55,950 bases of DNA, taken from contig JAGRPI010000025.1 in assembly GCA_019449635.1 (NCBI GenBank), forward strand, positions 1-55,950, given 5' to 3'. This document shows, piece by piece, positions 7,541-18,986 of the stretch. Each line of letters begins with the position of its first letter. Position 1 is the first letter of the stretch. A program made the translations under genes and the position numbers. Below the pieces are notes generated by a model. The model was not told the DNA's origin and made no database searches. It saw only the letters and a program-made list of their open reading frames with translations. Source of the stretch: Candidatus Ferrigenium bremense (GTDB lineage Bacteria; Pseudomonadota; Gammaproteobacteria; Burkholderiales; Gallionellaceae).

Positions 7541-9667
7541 ATGGCTACCCGAAAAATCCTCGTCACCTCCGCGCTACCCTATGCCAACGGCAGCATCCAC
7601 CTCGGCCACCTCGTCGAATACATCCAGACCGACATCTGGGTACGCTTCCAGAAGATGCAGGGCAACGAGTGCCACTACGTGTGCGCCGATGACACCCACG
7701 GCACGCCGATCATGCTGCGCGCCGAAAAGGAAGGCATCACGCCGGAGCAACTGATCGCGAAGGTATGGGAAGAACACACCCGCGACTTCGCTGCCTTCCA
7801 CGTCGAGTTCGACCACTACGGCTCGACCAATTCGGACGAGACCCGCGAGCTCGCCGAGCGGATCTACCTAAAACTCAGGGACGAAGCCAAACTGATCGAG
7901 AAGCGCTCCATCGAACAGTTCTACGACCCGGTCAAGCAGATGTTCCTGCCGGACCGCTTCATCAAGGGCGAATGCCCGAAATGCGGCGCGAAAGACCAGT
8001 ATGGCGACAACTGCGAGGCGTGCGGCGCGGCCTATGCGCCCACCGAGCTGAAGAACCCCTACTCGGCGGTATCGGGCGCCAAACCTGAACTGCGCGACTC
8101 CGAACATCATTTCTTCAGACTCTCCGCAGACACCTGCCAGCAGTTTCTGCGCAAATGGACGCGCAGCGGCGCGCTGCAACCCGAGGCCGCCAACAAGATG
8201 CAGGAATGGCTGGGCACTGAGGGCGAGAACAAACTCTCGGATTGGGACATCTCGCGCGATGCGCCCTACTTCGGCTTCAAGATCCCCGGCACGGAAGACA
8301 AGTATTTCTACGTCTGGCTGGACGCGCCGGTCGGCTACATGGGCAGCTTCAAGCAACTGTGCGAGAAGAAAGGCCTCAACTTCGACGATTACTGGAAACA
8401 GAGCTCGAACGCTGAACTTTATCATTTTATTGGTAAAGATATTCTGTACTTTCATGCGCTGTTCTGGCCGGCGATGCTGCAGCACGCCGGCTTCCGCACG
8501 CCGACCAAACTGTTCGCGCACGGCTTCCTCACCGTCAACGGCGAGAAGATGAGCAAGTCGCGCGGCACCTTCATCACCGCGAAGAGCTACACGGATCACA
8601 TCAAGAACACCGAATACCTGCGCTACTACTACGCCGCCAAGCTCAACGGCACGATGGAAGATATCGACCTCAACCTTGAGGATTTCGTGGCGAAGGTGAA
8701 CAGCGACCTGATCGGGAAGTACATCAACATCGCGAGCCGTGCTGCGCCCTTCCTTACAAAATTGGGAGGTGGATGTATTTCAGAAAACGAGTTGGATCGC
8801 TACCACCAGAAAGATTTCGGCGTTGATTCCTCGATAGATGTATTCATGAGCCGCCTTGATGACTGGCGCGAGATGAGACATATACTGGAAGGCGCTTATG
8901 AAAACCGCAATTACAGCGGCGCCATCCGGGGAATCATGGAGGTGGCGGACAGTATCAATGTCTTCTTCAACAACACGCAACCCTGGAAGCTCGCCAAGGA
9001 TGGCTCTCCTGCTGGCCAGGACAAGGCGCGCTGGGCATGCAGCATCGTCATGGAAGGATTCCGGTTGCTGACCATCTACCTGAAACCCATCCTGCCCGGA
9101 GTGGCAAAACAGGCGGAGCTTTTCCTGAACGTACCGGAGCAGCAATGGGAGGATGCCGCCTCCTTCCTTCCTGAAGGGCATCACATCAATGAGTATCAAC
9201 ATCTGGCGACTCGCCTCGACCCCAAACTGATCGAGGCGATGGTCGCCGCCAACCAGGAAAGCCTGAAGCCCATGCCAGAATCACATTCCCCAACGCGCCA
9301 CGCCGAACACCAGCAACATGCCATCGCACCTGTCGCCGAAACCATCTCCATCGACGACTTCAGCAAGGTCGACCTGCGCGTGGCGAAGATCGTCAATGCG
9401 GAGCATGTCGAAGGTGCGGAGAAACTGCTGAAGCTGACGCTGGACATCGGCGAGGCGCAGCCGCGCACGGTATTCGCCGGCATCAAGTCGGCCTACGACC
9501 CGGAGAAACTGAAGGGACGCCTGACGGTGATGGTCGCCAACCTCGCGCCGCGCAAGATGAAGTTCGGCATGTCGGAAGGCATGGTGCTGGCCGCATCCGG
9601 CGATGCTCCCGGCTTGTTCATCCTCGGCCCGGATGATGGCGCGCAACCAGGGATGCGGATCAAGTAG
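7541..9667 (+). CDS. metG: Methionyl-tRNA synthetase MetG
   Basis: Charges tRNA-Met with methionine. It is a class I synthetase of 708 residues. The HIGH-type motif is in [15 protein letters not shown] near residue 18, a zinc-binding CPKC...CEAC knuckle lies near 145-161, and KMSKS is at 336-340. An anticodon-binding helical domain follows, and a C-terminal OB-fold tRNA-binding domain ([20 protein letters not shown] onward) completes the long dimeric form. The short stretch 8411-8455 is far more AT-rich than the rest yet encodes a conserved segment ([14 protein letters not shown]). The gene is followed by a hairpin terminator at 9740-9767. Confidence 0.97.
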   Translation: MATRKILVTSALPYANGSIHLGHLVEYIQTDIWVRFQKMQGNECHYVCADDTHGTPIMLRAEKEGITPEQLIAKVWEEHTRDFAAFHVEFDHYGSTNSDETRELAERIYLKLRDEAKLIEKRSIEQFYDPVKQMFLPDRFIKGECPKCGAKDQYGDNCEACGAAYAPTELKNPYSAVSGAKPELRDSEHHFFRLSADTCQQFLRKWTRSGALQPEAANKMQEWLGTEGENKLSDWDISRDAPYFGFKIPGTEDKYFYVWLDAPVGYMGSFKQLCEKKGLNFDDYWKQSSNAELYHFIGKDILYFHALFWPAMLQHAGFRTPTKLFAHGFLTVNGEKMSKSRGTFITAKSYTDHIKNTEYLRYYYAAKLNGTMEDIDLNLEDFVAKVNSDLIGKYINIASRAAPFLTKLGGGCISENELDRYHQKDFGVDSSIDVFMSRLDDWREMRHILEGAYENRNYSGAIRGIMEVADSINVFFNNTQPWKLAKDGSPAGQDKARWACSIVMEGFRLLTIYLKPILPGVAKQAELFLNVPEQQWEDAASFLPEGHHINEYQHLATRLDPKLIEAMVAANQESLKPMPESHSPTRHAEHQQHAIAPVAETISIDDFSKVDLRVAKIVNAEHVEGAEKLLKLTLDIGEAQPRTVFAGIKSAYDPEKLKGRLTVMVANLAPRKMKFGMSEGMVLAASGDAPGLFILGPDDGAQPGMRIK

Positions 9668-9739
9668 AGCACCTCGACAAATATCAGTTCCGTCATTCCC
9701 GCGAATAACCGGCGACTCTTGCAACCATATCGCAAATAC

Positions 9740-9767
9740 AAAAAGGCACCCGTGTGGGTGCCTTTTT
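9740..9767. terminator. Bidirectional hairpin terminator after metG
   Basis: AAAAAGGCACCC-GTGT-GGGTGCCTTTTT is a 12-base-pair stem flanked by A and T runs, so it can end transcription in either direction. It lies 72 bases after the metG stop. Confidence 0.85.
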
Positions 9768-9772
9768 GCATC

Positions 9773-9791
9773 TGGCGGAGAGGGAGGGATT
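9773..9791 (-). repeat. Detached copy of the tRNA-Ser 3' end
   Basis: These 19 bases match 9961-9979, the CCA/acceptor end and start of the T arm of the tRNA-Ser gene, at 18 of 19 positions. Like the real gene it is preceded on the low-coordinate side by a terminator-type hairpin. The sequence that follows (9792-9925) has no tRNA fold. It is either the remnant of a lost tandem tRNA gene or an attachment-site relic. The remaining bases from 9668 to 9926 hold no gene I can support. Confidence 0.6.
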
Positions 9792-9926
9792 GTTCGGCTT
9801 TCGCGTTGCCTCCGCGAAAGCCTCATCCCTCATTTCATTCGGAACTGCCCTGCGGGCATCCTGCGCAAGCAGTGCTTGCTGGTCGAACCCAGGTGGCTTC
9901 GTCCACACACCCCCTTAACCAAATAA

Positions 9927-9956
9927 AATAAGGGCATCCTTGCGGATGCCCTTATT
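9927..9956 (-). terminator. Terminator of tRNA-Ser
   Basis: AATAAGGGCATCC-TTGC-GGATGCCCTTATT forms a 13-base-pair stem four bases beyond the CCA end of the tRNA gene in its direction of transcription. It is the same kind of symmetrical hairpin as at 9740-9767, with a different stem sequence. Confidence 0.8.
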
Positions 9957-9960
9957 CATT

Positions 9961-10051
<91 letters not shown>

Positions 10052-10117
10052 GGAGTGCGTCAACCAATAGCGGCGCGCATTCTACCAGCAACCTCAATTT
10101 TCGTGCAGAATGTTCAC

Positions 10118-11503
10118 ATGCGGAACCCAAAACGACGTTTGCAAACGGCATTGTTCAGCCTGGGCCTGCTGCTGGTTGCCTGCGACCAGCAGCTCCCGCC
10201 GTGGCGCAACGGCAGGCTGCTGGTGATCGTGCCCGATGTTTCGCAGGGTGCGGAGGCGGAGTTCGAGCGCGAACTGGCGCTGCTTTTTGGCGAACATATG
10301 CATACCGCCGTCGAACTGATCCCCAGCTCTCCGGAAAAGGTCTTGCAGGCGCTCCACAAACAGCACGCGCATCTTGCCGCCGCATCGTTGCGCAGCGGCA
10401 TCAACAATTCCTCGCTGCGCTTCGGACCGAGTTATCAGACGGTGCGCGAGCAGATCGTATGCAACCGCGATGGCTTCTTCCCAAAGACACTTGCCGACCT
10501 GGCGGAGAAAAAACTGGTCGTAGTAGCCGAATCGGCACAGGAGGAGGCGCTGCGCGAGGCACGCGAAAAATCACCCTGGTTGCAATGGCAGTCCCGCCGC
10601 GAGCTCAATGTAAAAGACCTGCTCCAGGAAGTGGCCGAAGGCACGGTGGACTGCGCGGTAGCCAACGAGCTGCAGCTTGCCGATGCGCGCAACTATTACT
10701 CAAACCTGGCAGCGGCCTTCGACATAGGCCCCCCGTCCAAGCTGGCTTGGGCTTTCTCCATGGATGGCGACCCGGAGTTAGCGGATGAGGTGCAGGTCTT
10801 TTTTGACCATATCAGGCAGGACGGCACGCTGAACCGCCTGCTGGATCGCTACTATGGGCATAACGGCAGGCTGCAGCCGCTGGATGCCGCCTCCTTCATC
10901 GCCAGAATCAACACCGTGTTGCCGGATTATCGCGACATATTCGAAGAGGCCGCCAGTCTAACCGGTTTTGACTGGCGGTTACTGGCGGCGCTGGCCTATC
11001 AGGAATCGCAATGGGATCCACTCGCCACCTCTTTCACCAATGTGCGCGGCATGATGATGCTGACCGAGGACACCGCCGACCGGATGGAGGTCAAGAACCG
11101 GCTCGACGCGCGAGAAAGCATCCTCGCCGGCGCGAGGTATCTGGCTTTGCTGAGGGAGCAGATGCCCGAGCGCATCCCGGAACCGGATCGCACCTGGATG
11201 GCGCTGGCCGCCTACAATCAGGGCTTTGGCCACCTTGAGGATGCGCGCATCCTGACCAGCCGCATGGGAATGAATCCGGACAGTTGGCCGAATGTAAAGA
11301 AATGGATGCCGTTGCTGAACCAGCCCGGTTATTACAATACGCTGAAACACGGCTATGCCCGCGGCGGCGAGGCGGTGATCCTGGTGGAAAGCATCCGCAG
11401 CTACCATGACATGCTCAAGCGGCTGGAACCCGATACAACCTCACAAAACCTGGGAACCATCACGTATCAACTTCTTGAGCCGTTGAAAAAACTGCTGGAT
11501 TAA
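10118..11503 (+). CDS. mltF: Membrane-bound lytic murein transglycosylase MltF
   Basis: Cleaves peptidoglycan glycan strands to 1,6-anhydromuramyl ends in the periplasm. The start at ATG 10118 gives MRNPKRRLQTALFSLGLLLVAC, a lipoprotein signal peptide with lipobox LVAC. Residues from about 30 to 270 form a solute-binding-protein (ABC substrate-binding-like) domain. From about 280 comes an SLT domain with the catalytic glutamate E296 in ALAYQESQWDP, then GMMMLTEDTA and LAAYNQGFGHLEDAR. At 461 residues it matches the family. The frame is open upstream to 10055 into the tRNA flank, but this would put unconserved residues before the signal peptide. A long inverted repeat follows the stop. Confidence 0.92.
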   Translation: MRNPKRRLQTALFSLGLLLVACDQQLPPWRNGRLLVIVPDVSQGAEAEFERELALLFGEHMHTAVELIPSSPEKVLQALHKQHAHLAAASLRSGINNSSLRFGPSYQTVREQIVCNRDGFFPKTLADLAEKKLVVVAESAQEEALREAREKSPWLQWQSRRELNVKDLLQEVAEGTVDCAVANELQLADARNYYSNLAAAFDIGPPSKLAWAFSMDGDPELADEVQVFFDHIRQDGTLNRLLDRYYGHNGRLQPLDAASFIARINTVLPDYRDIFEEAASLTGFDWRLLAALAYQESQWDPLATSFTNVRGMMMLTEDTADRMEVKNRLDARESILAGARYLALLREQMPERIPEPDRTWMALAAYNQGFGHLEDARILTSRMGMNPDSWPNVKKWMPLLNQPGYYNTLKHGYARGGEAVILVESIRSYHDMLKRLEPDTTSQNLGTITYQLLEPLKKLLD

Positions 11504-11559
11504 GAGCCCATTTCGGCAGGTTTCATACTTCGCGCCGTTTGCCTGCAGGAATGGGCTCT
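11503..11559. terminator. Long inverted repeat between convergent mltF and kch
   Basis: AGAGCCCATT (11503-11512) pairs perfectly with AATGGGCTCT (11550-11559), and the stem extends inward with a few mismatches to about 18 pairs. It spans the gap between converging genes and includes the channel gene's stop codon. No U-run follows, so its role as a terminator is an inference from position. Confidence 0.4.
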
Positions 11560-12349
11560 AGCGCTCCACGCACTGAGCATTTTGCCGTTCTTCCAGCAAC
11601 CGCTCGACACGCTCCAGCCGCGCGGATACCTCCTTGAGCAGCCGTTCGGTTTCCTTCTCTTCCCGCTCCACTTTTTCGACATCGCCGCCGATAAAGAATG
11701 CCGCCAGGTTGGCGGTCAGCAGCGAAAGCAGCACCACGCCGAACAGGATCAGCAGCGAGCCGAACAGCCGCCCTGCCGCGCTGTGCGGCACCACATCGCC
11801 GTAGCCCACCGTGGCCATCGTCACCCATGCCCACCACATACCGTCCCAGACGGTGCCGATAGAAGGGTCGATGCGCGACACGATGATGCCGGACAGCACC
11901 ATCGTGACAAAAGCCACTGCCAGCGTAGTGCCGAGCTGGTGACGCGAAAGCAGTTTGCGGACGGTCCTGGACAGGCGTGCCAGCAACACGATGACCAGCA
12001 CCAAGCGCAGGCTGCGCATCAGGCCGATCAAGGGAGTGTACTGCCAGACGACAGGCAAGCCACCGACGATGATGGCCAGGTTCATCCAGTTGCGCAGCAA
12101 GTATTCGCGCCTGTTCCTGACCAGTGCGCTCAGCAGCGCAGTTTCGACGAGGAATGCCAGCCAGATCAGCCAGTCGGCGATGCGCGCCAGCATTGGGCCG
12201 ATTGCCTGCGTTTCTTCCAGATACCATTGCAGCGGTATCCACAGCGCCACCAGCAGCATCGGCCACTCCAGCCGCTTCGCCCACAGCCGCGCGGCGGGTT
12301 GTTCGTGCGGCTCGACCCCGGCGATGCCGAGCAGGTGGATAATTCTCAT
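11558..12349 (-). CDS. Voltage-gated-type potassium channel
   Basis: A 263-residue inner-membrane protein with the six-helix voltage-gated cation channel layout. Helices cover about residues 28-165. The positively charged S4-like segment reads LMRSLRLVLVIVLLARLSRTVRK. The pore loop carries the potassium selectivity filter TVGYGD at 180-185, and a final helix precedes a charged coiled coil ending near 258. It probably passes K+ across the inner membrane. No RCK/TrkA-N regulatory domain is attached, unlike E. coli Kch. It converges with mltF, and serS lies upstream on the same strand. Confidence 0.88.
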   Translation of the reverse strand: MRIIHLLGIAGVEPHEQPAARLWAKRLEWPMLLVALWIPLQWYLEETQAIGPMLARIADWLIWLAFLVETALLSALVRNRREYLLRNWMNLAIIVGGLPVVWQYTPLIGLMRSLRLVLVIVLLARLSRTVRKLLSRHQLGTTLAVAFVTMVLSGIIVSRIDPSIGTVWDGMWWAWVTMATVGYGDVVPHSAAGRLFGSLLILFGVVLLSLLTANLAAFFIGGDVEKVEREEKETERLLKEVSARLERVERLLEERQNAQCVER

Positions 12350-12360
12350 CTAACGTAAAA

Positions 12361-12442
12361 CTCGCGTAGCGATTCGTTTGCTCCCTCGCCCGCAAGGCGG
12401 GAGAGGGTTGGGGAGAGGGAATCGGATATGGTGAGTTTCATT
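12361..12442. repeat. Compound GC-rich repeat between kch and serS
   Basis: CTCGCGTAGCGATTCGTTTG and CTCCCTC (12361-12387), then GAGGGTTGGGGAGAGGG (12403-12419) and GTGAGTTTCATT (12431-12442). The same blocks in the same order occur on the opposite strand at 23064-22927, but there the central 15 bases are replaced by a ~72-base segment holding a 56-base element. This copy therefore looks like the unoccupied form. Confidence 0.75.
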
Positions 12443-12469
12443 GTCAGGGGTGGTAACTCGCCATGCCCG

Positions 12470-13891
<1,422 letters not shown>

Positions 13892-13895
<4 letters not shown>

Positions 13896-15211
13896 TTGCT
13901 TTTTTTCTTCGCCGCATCCAGCTCACGAAGCCGCGCCAGCTTCTCGGCGATCTTTGCTTCCAGGCCGCGCTCGGTCGGCTGATAGAAACTCACTTCAGGC
14001 ATGTCATCCGGGAAATAATTTTCCCCCGCCGCATAGCCGCCTGCCTCGTCGTGCGCATAGCGGTAGTCCTTGCCATAATCGAGCTGTTTCATCAGCTTGG
14101 TCGGCGCATTGCGCAAGTGCAGCGGCACTTCGCGCGAGCCGTCCTGAGCCACCCAGGCGCGCGCGGCATTATACGCGACGTACCCGGCATTCGACTTCGG
14201 CGCGCAGGCCATATACAACACCGCTTGCGCCAGAGCCAACTCGCCTTCCGGCGAGCCAAGCCGTTCATAGGTTTGTGCGGCATCCTGCGTCAGCTGGATC
14301 GCGCGCGGGTCGGCCAAGCCGATGTCTTCCCATGCCATACGCACAATGCGCCGCGCGAGATAGCGCGGATCGGCACCGCCGTCCAGCATGCGCACCAGCC
14401 AGTACAGCGCGGCATCGGGATGGGAGCCGCGCACCGATTTGTGCAGCGCGGATATCTGGTCGTAGAACGCCTCGCCTCCCTTGTCGAAGCGGCGCAGATT
14501 TTGCGCCAGCGTATTGTCGAGAAACGCAGCGTCGATGTGGCTCACGCCGGCGGTCTGTGCGGCGGTCTGCACCTGCTCCAGCACGTTCAGCAGCCGGCGC
14601 GCGTCGCCGTCGGCGTAACCGATGGTGCGCTCGCGCGCAGCATCGTTAAACTGCAAATCCGCCAGGGCGGTGTGCCGCGCGCGCTCGAACAACGCGCCCA
14701 GCTCCTCAGCCGACAATGCGTGCAGCACATACACCTGCGCGCGCGACAGCAGCGCGTTGTTCACCTCGAAGGACGGATTCTCGGTGGTCGCGCCGATGAA
14801 GGTCACCAGCCCCTGCTCGACGAACGGCAGGAAGGCGTCCTGCTGCGACTTGTTGAAGCGGTGCACCTCGTCGACGAACAGGATGGTGTGGCGGCCGCGC
14901 TGTTGCAGCACCTGCTGCGCCTGGGCGATGGCCTCGCGGATGTCTTTCACGCCGGACAGCACCGCCGACAGCGGCACGAACTCGGCATCGAAGGCCTGCG
15001 CCATCAGCCGCGCCAGCGTGGTCTTGCCCACCCCGGGCGGCCCCCACAGGATCATCGAATGCAGCTTGCCGGACTGGAATGCCAGGCGCAGCGGCCTGCC
15101 CTCGCCCAATAGATGCGACTGGCCGATGACCTCGTCGATGTGTTTGGGGCGCAGTCGTTCCGCCAGCGGCGCGACGGGAGAAGGAGATTCAAATAAGTCG
15201 GCGGCAGTCAT
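13892..15211 (-). CDS. rarA: Replication-associated recombination protein RarA (MgsA)
   Basis: AAA+ ATPase of the RarA/WRNIP1 family, related to clamp loaders, acting at stalled replication forks. Walker A is GPPGVGKTTLAR and Walker B is ILFVDEVHRF. Sensor-type ATTENPSFEVN and SRAQVYVL follow, and the C-terminal tetramerisation region has DAALYWLVRML and the RYLARRIVRMAWEDIGLADPRA signature. It is 439 residues from ATG 15211. The frame continues to a GTG at 15229 that lies in a CACGGAT repeat and is less likely. The last codons end at a TAG belonging to a palindromic repeat, so the natural C-terminus may have been slightly altered. Confidence 0.94.
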
Positions 15212-15222
15212 AAGACACCCAT

Positions 15223-15301
15223 CAGCCACGGATAAACACGGATTTTCACGGATAAACCCAAGATGGCTATCCGTGTTTCATCCGTGCTCATCTGTGGCTG
15301 A
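15223..15301. repeat. CACGGAT palindromic element, copy 2
   Basis: The left arm holds three CACGGAT units exactly 10 bases apart, and the right arm (15268-15301) holds three inverted TCCGTG/TCTGTG units. The loop is only about 10 bases, making this the most compact copy. It separates lolA from rarA. Confidence 0.88.
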
Positions 15302-15321
15302 ATCATTTTGCCATACGGAAA

Positions 15322-15939
15322 TCAGTCGCTCAGCACATCCGCGCCCTTGGGCGGCGTGAACTGGAACTGTTGCACGGAAAATTTCGGGTTGCGCTGCATC
15401 GCGGAGAAGCGCAACACGGTCTTGTGCCCGAAGGCGTCATTCAGCTCCATGACGACCAGCTCGGCCTGCGCGTTGAACGCCATGAGGATCTTCTCGAAGC
15501 TGCTATCCTGGGTTTTGGCGATGGCCTGCAGCCAGTCCAGTCCGTCCTGGTTACCGCTTTCCTTGAGCGTAAAGCCGCGCTCGATTTCGTTGCTGCCGGA
15601 GAGCAGCGCGGCGGGGCTGCTGCCCAGCGCCGCGTCGAGTTTCTTGACCGTCACCTGGTTCAGATCAATGTCATACAGCCAGAATTTCTCACCGTCGCCG
15701 ACGATGATCTGTTCGTAGGGCTTGCGATAGGTCCAGCGGAATTTGCCGGGACGCTGGAACTGCATGATGCCGGAGGCGCTCTGGATGCGTTTGCCATTCT
15801 GATCCAGCACCACCTGCGTGAAATTCGCCTGTGCGGAATGCGTCGCGGCGATGAATTCCTTCAGCTTGTCGATGCCGCCGGCATGGGCGGCGGTCGCACA
15901 CATGGAAATCAAGAGACCGATAAAAAGTTTTTTTAACAT
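15322..15939 (-). CDS. lolA: Outer-membrane lipoprotein carrier LolA
   Basis: Periplasmic chaperone that takes lipoproteins from the LolCDE transporter to LolB. It has 205 residues with a clear signal peptide (MLKKLFIGLLISMCATAAHA, cleaved before GGID). The mature part has the LolA signatures ANFTQVVLDQNGK, SGIMQFQRPGKFRWTYRKPYEQIIVGDGEKFWLYD, and the late FTPPKGADV. It follows ftsK on the same strand, the ftsK-lolA-rarA-serS order found in many proteobacteria. A GGGAAGGG-rich repeat separates it from ftsK. Confidence 0.94.
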   Translation of the reverse strand: MLKKLFIGLLISMCATAAHAGGIDKLKEFIAATHSAQANFTQVVLDQNGKRIQSASGIMQFQRPGKFRWTYRKPYEQIIVGDGEKFWLYDIDLNQVTVKKLDAALGSSPAALLSGSNEIERGFTLKESGNQDGLDWLQAIAKTQDSSFEKILMAFNAQAELVVMELNDAFGHKTVLRFSAMQRNPKFSVQQFQFTPPKGADVLSD

Positions 15940-15953
15940 GCTTTAACCTGAGT

Positions 15954-16036
15954 TGGGAAAGGGAGAAGAGGGAAGGGGAAAGGGTAAAACCTGCGCACGG
16001 TTCCACCCTTCCCCATTCTCCCTTTACCCTTCCCGA
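15954..16036. repeat. Purine/pyrimidine palindrome between lolA and ftsK
   Basis: Runs of GGGAAAGGGAGAAGAGGGAA (from 15955) are mirrored by TTCCACCCTTCCCC and TTCTCCCTTTACCCTTCCC to 16034. The two halves form an imperfect palindrome of about 80 bases. On the minus strand the TAA in GGGAAGGGTAAAGGG is the ftsK stop codon, so the repeat ends that gene. Confidence 0.75.
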
Positions 16037-18294
16037 TTAGGAGCAATCACTTCGCGGTTGCCATTGCTCTGCATCGCCGAGACGATGCCCGCCGCTTCCA
16101 TTTGCTCGACGAGCCGTGCGGCGCGGTTGTAGCCGATGCGCAGATGGCGCTGCACCAGCGAGATCGAGGCGCGGCGGTTTTTGACCACGATCTCCACCGC
16201 CTGGTCGTACAGCGGATCGGCCTCGGCATCCAGGCTCGGCACACCTTCGCCGCCTTCTTCAGGCGACTCCTCCAGCGAATTCAGCACGCCGTCGATGTAT
16301 TGCGGCATGCCTTGCGCCTTGAGATATTCGGCGACGCGGTGCACTTCCTGGTCGGAGACGAACGCGCCGTGCACGCGCTGCGGATAGCCGGTACCGGGCG
16401 GCAAGTAAAGCATGTCGCCCTGCCCGAGCAGCGCCTCAGCACCCATCTGGTCGAGAATGGTGCGAGAGTCGATCTTGGAGGACACCTGGAACGCAACGCG
16501 CGTCGGCACGTTGGCCTTGATCAATCCGGTAATTACGTCCACCGACGGGCGCTGCGTGGCGAGCACGAGATGGATACCGGAGGCGCGCGCCTTCTGCGCG
16601 AGGCGCGCAATCAGTTCCTCGATCTTCTTACCCACCACCATCATCAGGTCGGCGAGTTCGTCGATGAACACGACGATCATCGGCAGTTCCTCGAGCGCCT
16701 CCGGCGACTCGGGGGTGATCGTGAACGGATTGGTCAGCGGCTGGCCGGCCTTGACCGCATCGCGCACTTTCTGGTTGTAGCCCGCGATGTTGCGCACGCC
16801 GAGCGCGGACATCAGCCGGTAGCGGCGATCCATTTCCTGCACGCACCAGTTGAGCCCCGAGGCAGCCTGGCGCATGTCGGTGACCACCGGGCAGAGCAGG
16901 TGCGGAATGCCCTCATACACCGACAACTCGAGCATCTTGGGATCGACCAGCAGCAGGCGCACCTGCTGCGGTGTACTCTTGTACAGCAGGGAGAGGATCA
17001 TCGCGTTGATCGCCACCGACTTGCCGGAGCCGGTGGTGCCCGCGACCAGCACATGCGGCATCTTCGCGAGATCGGCGACCACCGGCTTGCCGGAAATGTC
17101 CTTGCCCATCGCGATGGTCAGCGCGGAACCCATATCGGCATACACCTGCGAGCCGAGGATCTCCGACAGGTGCACCATCTGGCGCTTCGGGTTGGGCAGC
17201 TCGAGCGCCATGTAGGCCTTGCCCGGGATGGTCTCGACCAGCCGGATGCTCACCACCGACAGCGCGCGCGCCAAGTCCTTCACCAGGTTGGTGATCTGGC
17301 TGCCCTTCACGCCAGTGGCCGGATCGATCTCGTAGCGCGTGATCACCGGCCCGGGATAGGCGGCGACCACCTTCACCTCCACGCCGAAATCCTTGAGTTT
17401 GCGCTCGATGAGGCGCGAGGTGAATTCCAGCGTGTCTGCGGCAACCGTTTCGGCCTGCTGCGTTGCCTGATCCAGCAGGTGCAACGGCGGCAGCGGCGAA
17501 TCCGGCATTTCGGAAAACAGCGGGACCTGCCTTTCCTCGATGACCCGCGCCGACTTGGCCACCTCCATCACCGGCATTTCGATATGGATGGGCTGATGCT
17601 CCTCGACGCGTCTCTTCTCTTCCTCGACGACGGCGACGCGCTCGCTCATCGCCTGCGCGCCGATGCGCCGGTCCTGCCGGGTCTGCCAAGCGAGGCGTGC
17701 GCGCTGCCAGACGCTATCCAGCAGCGCACCCAGCCAGTCGACAAAACGCAGCCAGGATAATCCGCTGAACACGCTGAAGCCGGTGGCAATCAATGCCAGC
17801 AGCAACAGCGTCGCGCCGGTAAAACCGAGCAGGCTCATCAGCGCATCGCCAATCAGCGCGCCGAGCATCCCGCCGGGAGCCAGCGGCAGCGCGGCCTTCA
17901 GCGTGTACAGGCGAACCGCTTCGAGCGCGCTGCTGGCCAGCAGCAACACCGCGAACCCCGCAGCCGAAACCCACAACGCCCGCTTGCTGAAGAGGCTGTC
18001 GGCGCGCAGATTATGGTAACCCGCCCACACGCGCTGCAGCATGAACAGCACCCACCACCACGCCGAGAAACCGAACAGATAAAACAGCAGGTCGGAAAGA
18101 TACGCGCCCAGCACTCCGCCGGGGTTGCTGACCAGTGCGCCGCTGGCGCTGTGCGACCAGGCCGGATCGGCACGGTCGTAGCCGTACAGCGCGACGGCAA
18201 AATACAATGCGCAGGCAACCAGCAACAGCCAGCGCGATTCGCGCAGCAGGCCGAGCAATTTTCCGCCTGGCAGGGCGCTGTCTGCTTCAGCCAT
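16024..18294 (-). CDS. ftsK: DNA translocase FtsK
   Basis: Septum-anchored DNA pump that clears the chromosome from the division site and activates dif recombination. It has 756 residues. Four or five membrane helices lie in the first ~190, followed by a short linker (about 195-300), the FtsK alpha/beta motor with Walker A GTTGSGKS at 419-426 and [11 protein letters not shown], and the DNA-reading gamma winged helix ([38 protein letters not shown]). I use ATG 18294, which overlaps the preceding response-regulator gene by 8 bases. The open frame continues upstream without conservation. The last four codons before TAA fall inside a dispersed repeat. Confidence 0.95.
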   Translation of the reverse strand: MAEADSALPGGKLLGLLRESRWLLLVACALYFAVALYGYDRADPAWSHSASGALVSNPGGVLGAYLSDLLFYLFGFSAWWWVLFMLQRVWAGYHNLRADSLFSKRALWVSAAGFAVLLLASSALEAVRLYTLKAALPLAPGGMLGALIGDALMSLLGFTGATLLLLALIATGFSVFSGLSWLRFVDWLGALLDSVWQRARLAWQTRQDRRIGAQAMSERVAVVEEEKRRVEEHQPIHIEMPVMEVAKSARVIEERQVPLFSEMPDSPLPPLHLLDQATQQAETVAADTLEFTSRLIERKLKDFGVEVKVVAAYPGPVITRYEIDPATGVKGSQITNLVKDLARALSVVSIRLVETIPGKAYMALELPNPKRQMVHLSEILGSQVYADMGSALTIAMGKDISGKPVVADLAKMPHVLVAGTTGSGKSVAINAMILSLLYKSTPQQVRLLLVDPKMLELSVYEGIPHLLCPVVTDMRQAASGLNWCVQEMDRRYRLMSALGVRNIAGYNQKVRDAVKAGQPLTNPFTITPESPEALEELPMIVVFIDELADLMMVVGKKIEELIARLAQKARASGIHLVLATQRPSVDVITGLIKANVPTRVAFQVSSKIDSRTILDQMGAEALLGQGDMLYLPPGTGYPQRVHGAFVSDQEVHRVAEYLKAQGMPQYIDGVLNSLEESPEEGGEGVPSLDAEADPLYDQAVEIVVKNRRASISLVQRHLRIGYNRAARLVEQMEAAGIVSAMQSNGNREVIAPNREG

Positions 18295-18952
18295 GGGACG
18301 TACTGACCAACCCAAGCTTCTCGGCCATGCGCACCGCTTCCATGCGATTGCTGACACGCAGCGTTTGATAGACCGCCGCCACGTGGATCTTGACGGTTCC
18401 TTCGGCGAGATGGACCGCCTCGGCGATCTCCTTGTTGGACAACCCTGCCGCCAGATGCGTCAATACCTGCATCTGGCGCTGGGTCAGGCCATACTCGTTG
18501 GTATGCAAACTGCGCCGGTCGATAAAATCCGGTTCTTTTTCGGCTGCTGCGCCGTGTTGCCGCAGCATTTGCGGCGGGACGTATACTCCGCCGGAAAGCA
18601 CCAGGTTCAGCGCGCTCAGCATCACGGCAGCGGTCGAACTCTTGCAGACAAACCCCATCGCGCCGTAATCCATCACTTTTTCCATGTAGCCGCGGTTGTC
18701 TTCGCCGGAGACCACCACCACCGGAATATGCGGATATCGCTGATGAAAAAACCTGATGGAGATGGGGCCTTCGCTGCCGGGCATATTCAGGTCCAGCAGC
18801 GCCAGATCGAGCTCGGGGTGTTGCATGGCAAGCTTCAGGGCATCAGGGAAATTTCCCGCCTCCAATATCTCGACGGCCTCAGGCAATTGCTGAAGCACAT
18901 AGCGCATCCCGTCGCGGAACAATGCGTGGTCATCCACCAGCAGAATTTTCAT
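18287..18952 (-). CDS. NarL/FixJ-family response regulator (orphan)
   Basis: Two-component transcription regulator of 221 residues. The receiver domain (1-120) has the acidic pair DD at 7-8, phosphoacceptor D54 in LLDLNMPG and the conserved lysine in FVCKSS. The C-terminal LuxR-type helix-turn-helix is [43 protein letters not shown]. No histidine kinase is encoded nearby. Its end overlaps the ftsK start by 8 bases, so the two should be translationally coupled, an unusual partner for ftsK. The targets are unknown. Confidence 0.9.
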   Translation of the reverse strand: MKILLVDDHALFRDGMRYVLQQLPEAVEILEAGNFPDALKLAMQHPELDLALLDLNMPGSEGPISIRFFHQRYPHIPVVVVSGEDNRGYMEKVMDYGAMGFVCKSSTAAVMLSALNLVLSGGVYVPPQMLRQHGAAAEKEPDFIDRRSLHTNEYGLTQRQMQVLTHLAAGLSNKEIAEAVHLAEGTVKIHVAAVYQTLRVSNRMEAVRMAEKLGLVSTSHG

Positions 18953-18986
18953 TGACGTTCTCTCTCCGAATTTTTTTTACTATCCA

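Noticed and set aside
9668..9960. Several short open frames between metG and tRNA-Ser
   Set aside because: They cross terminator hairpins and tRNA fragments, overlap one another on both strands and have no ribosome sites or recognisable content.
15223..15301. CACGGAT units as a CRISPR array
   Set aside because: Units are 7 bases at 10-base spacing with inverted arms, no spacers of CRISPR length, and no cas genes.
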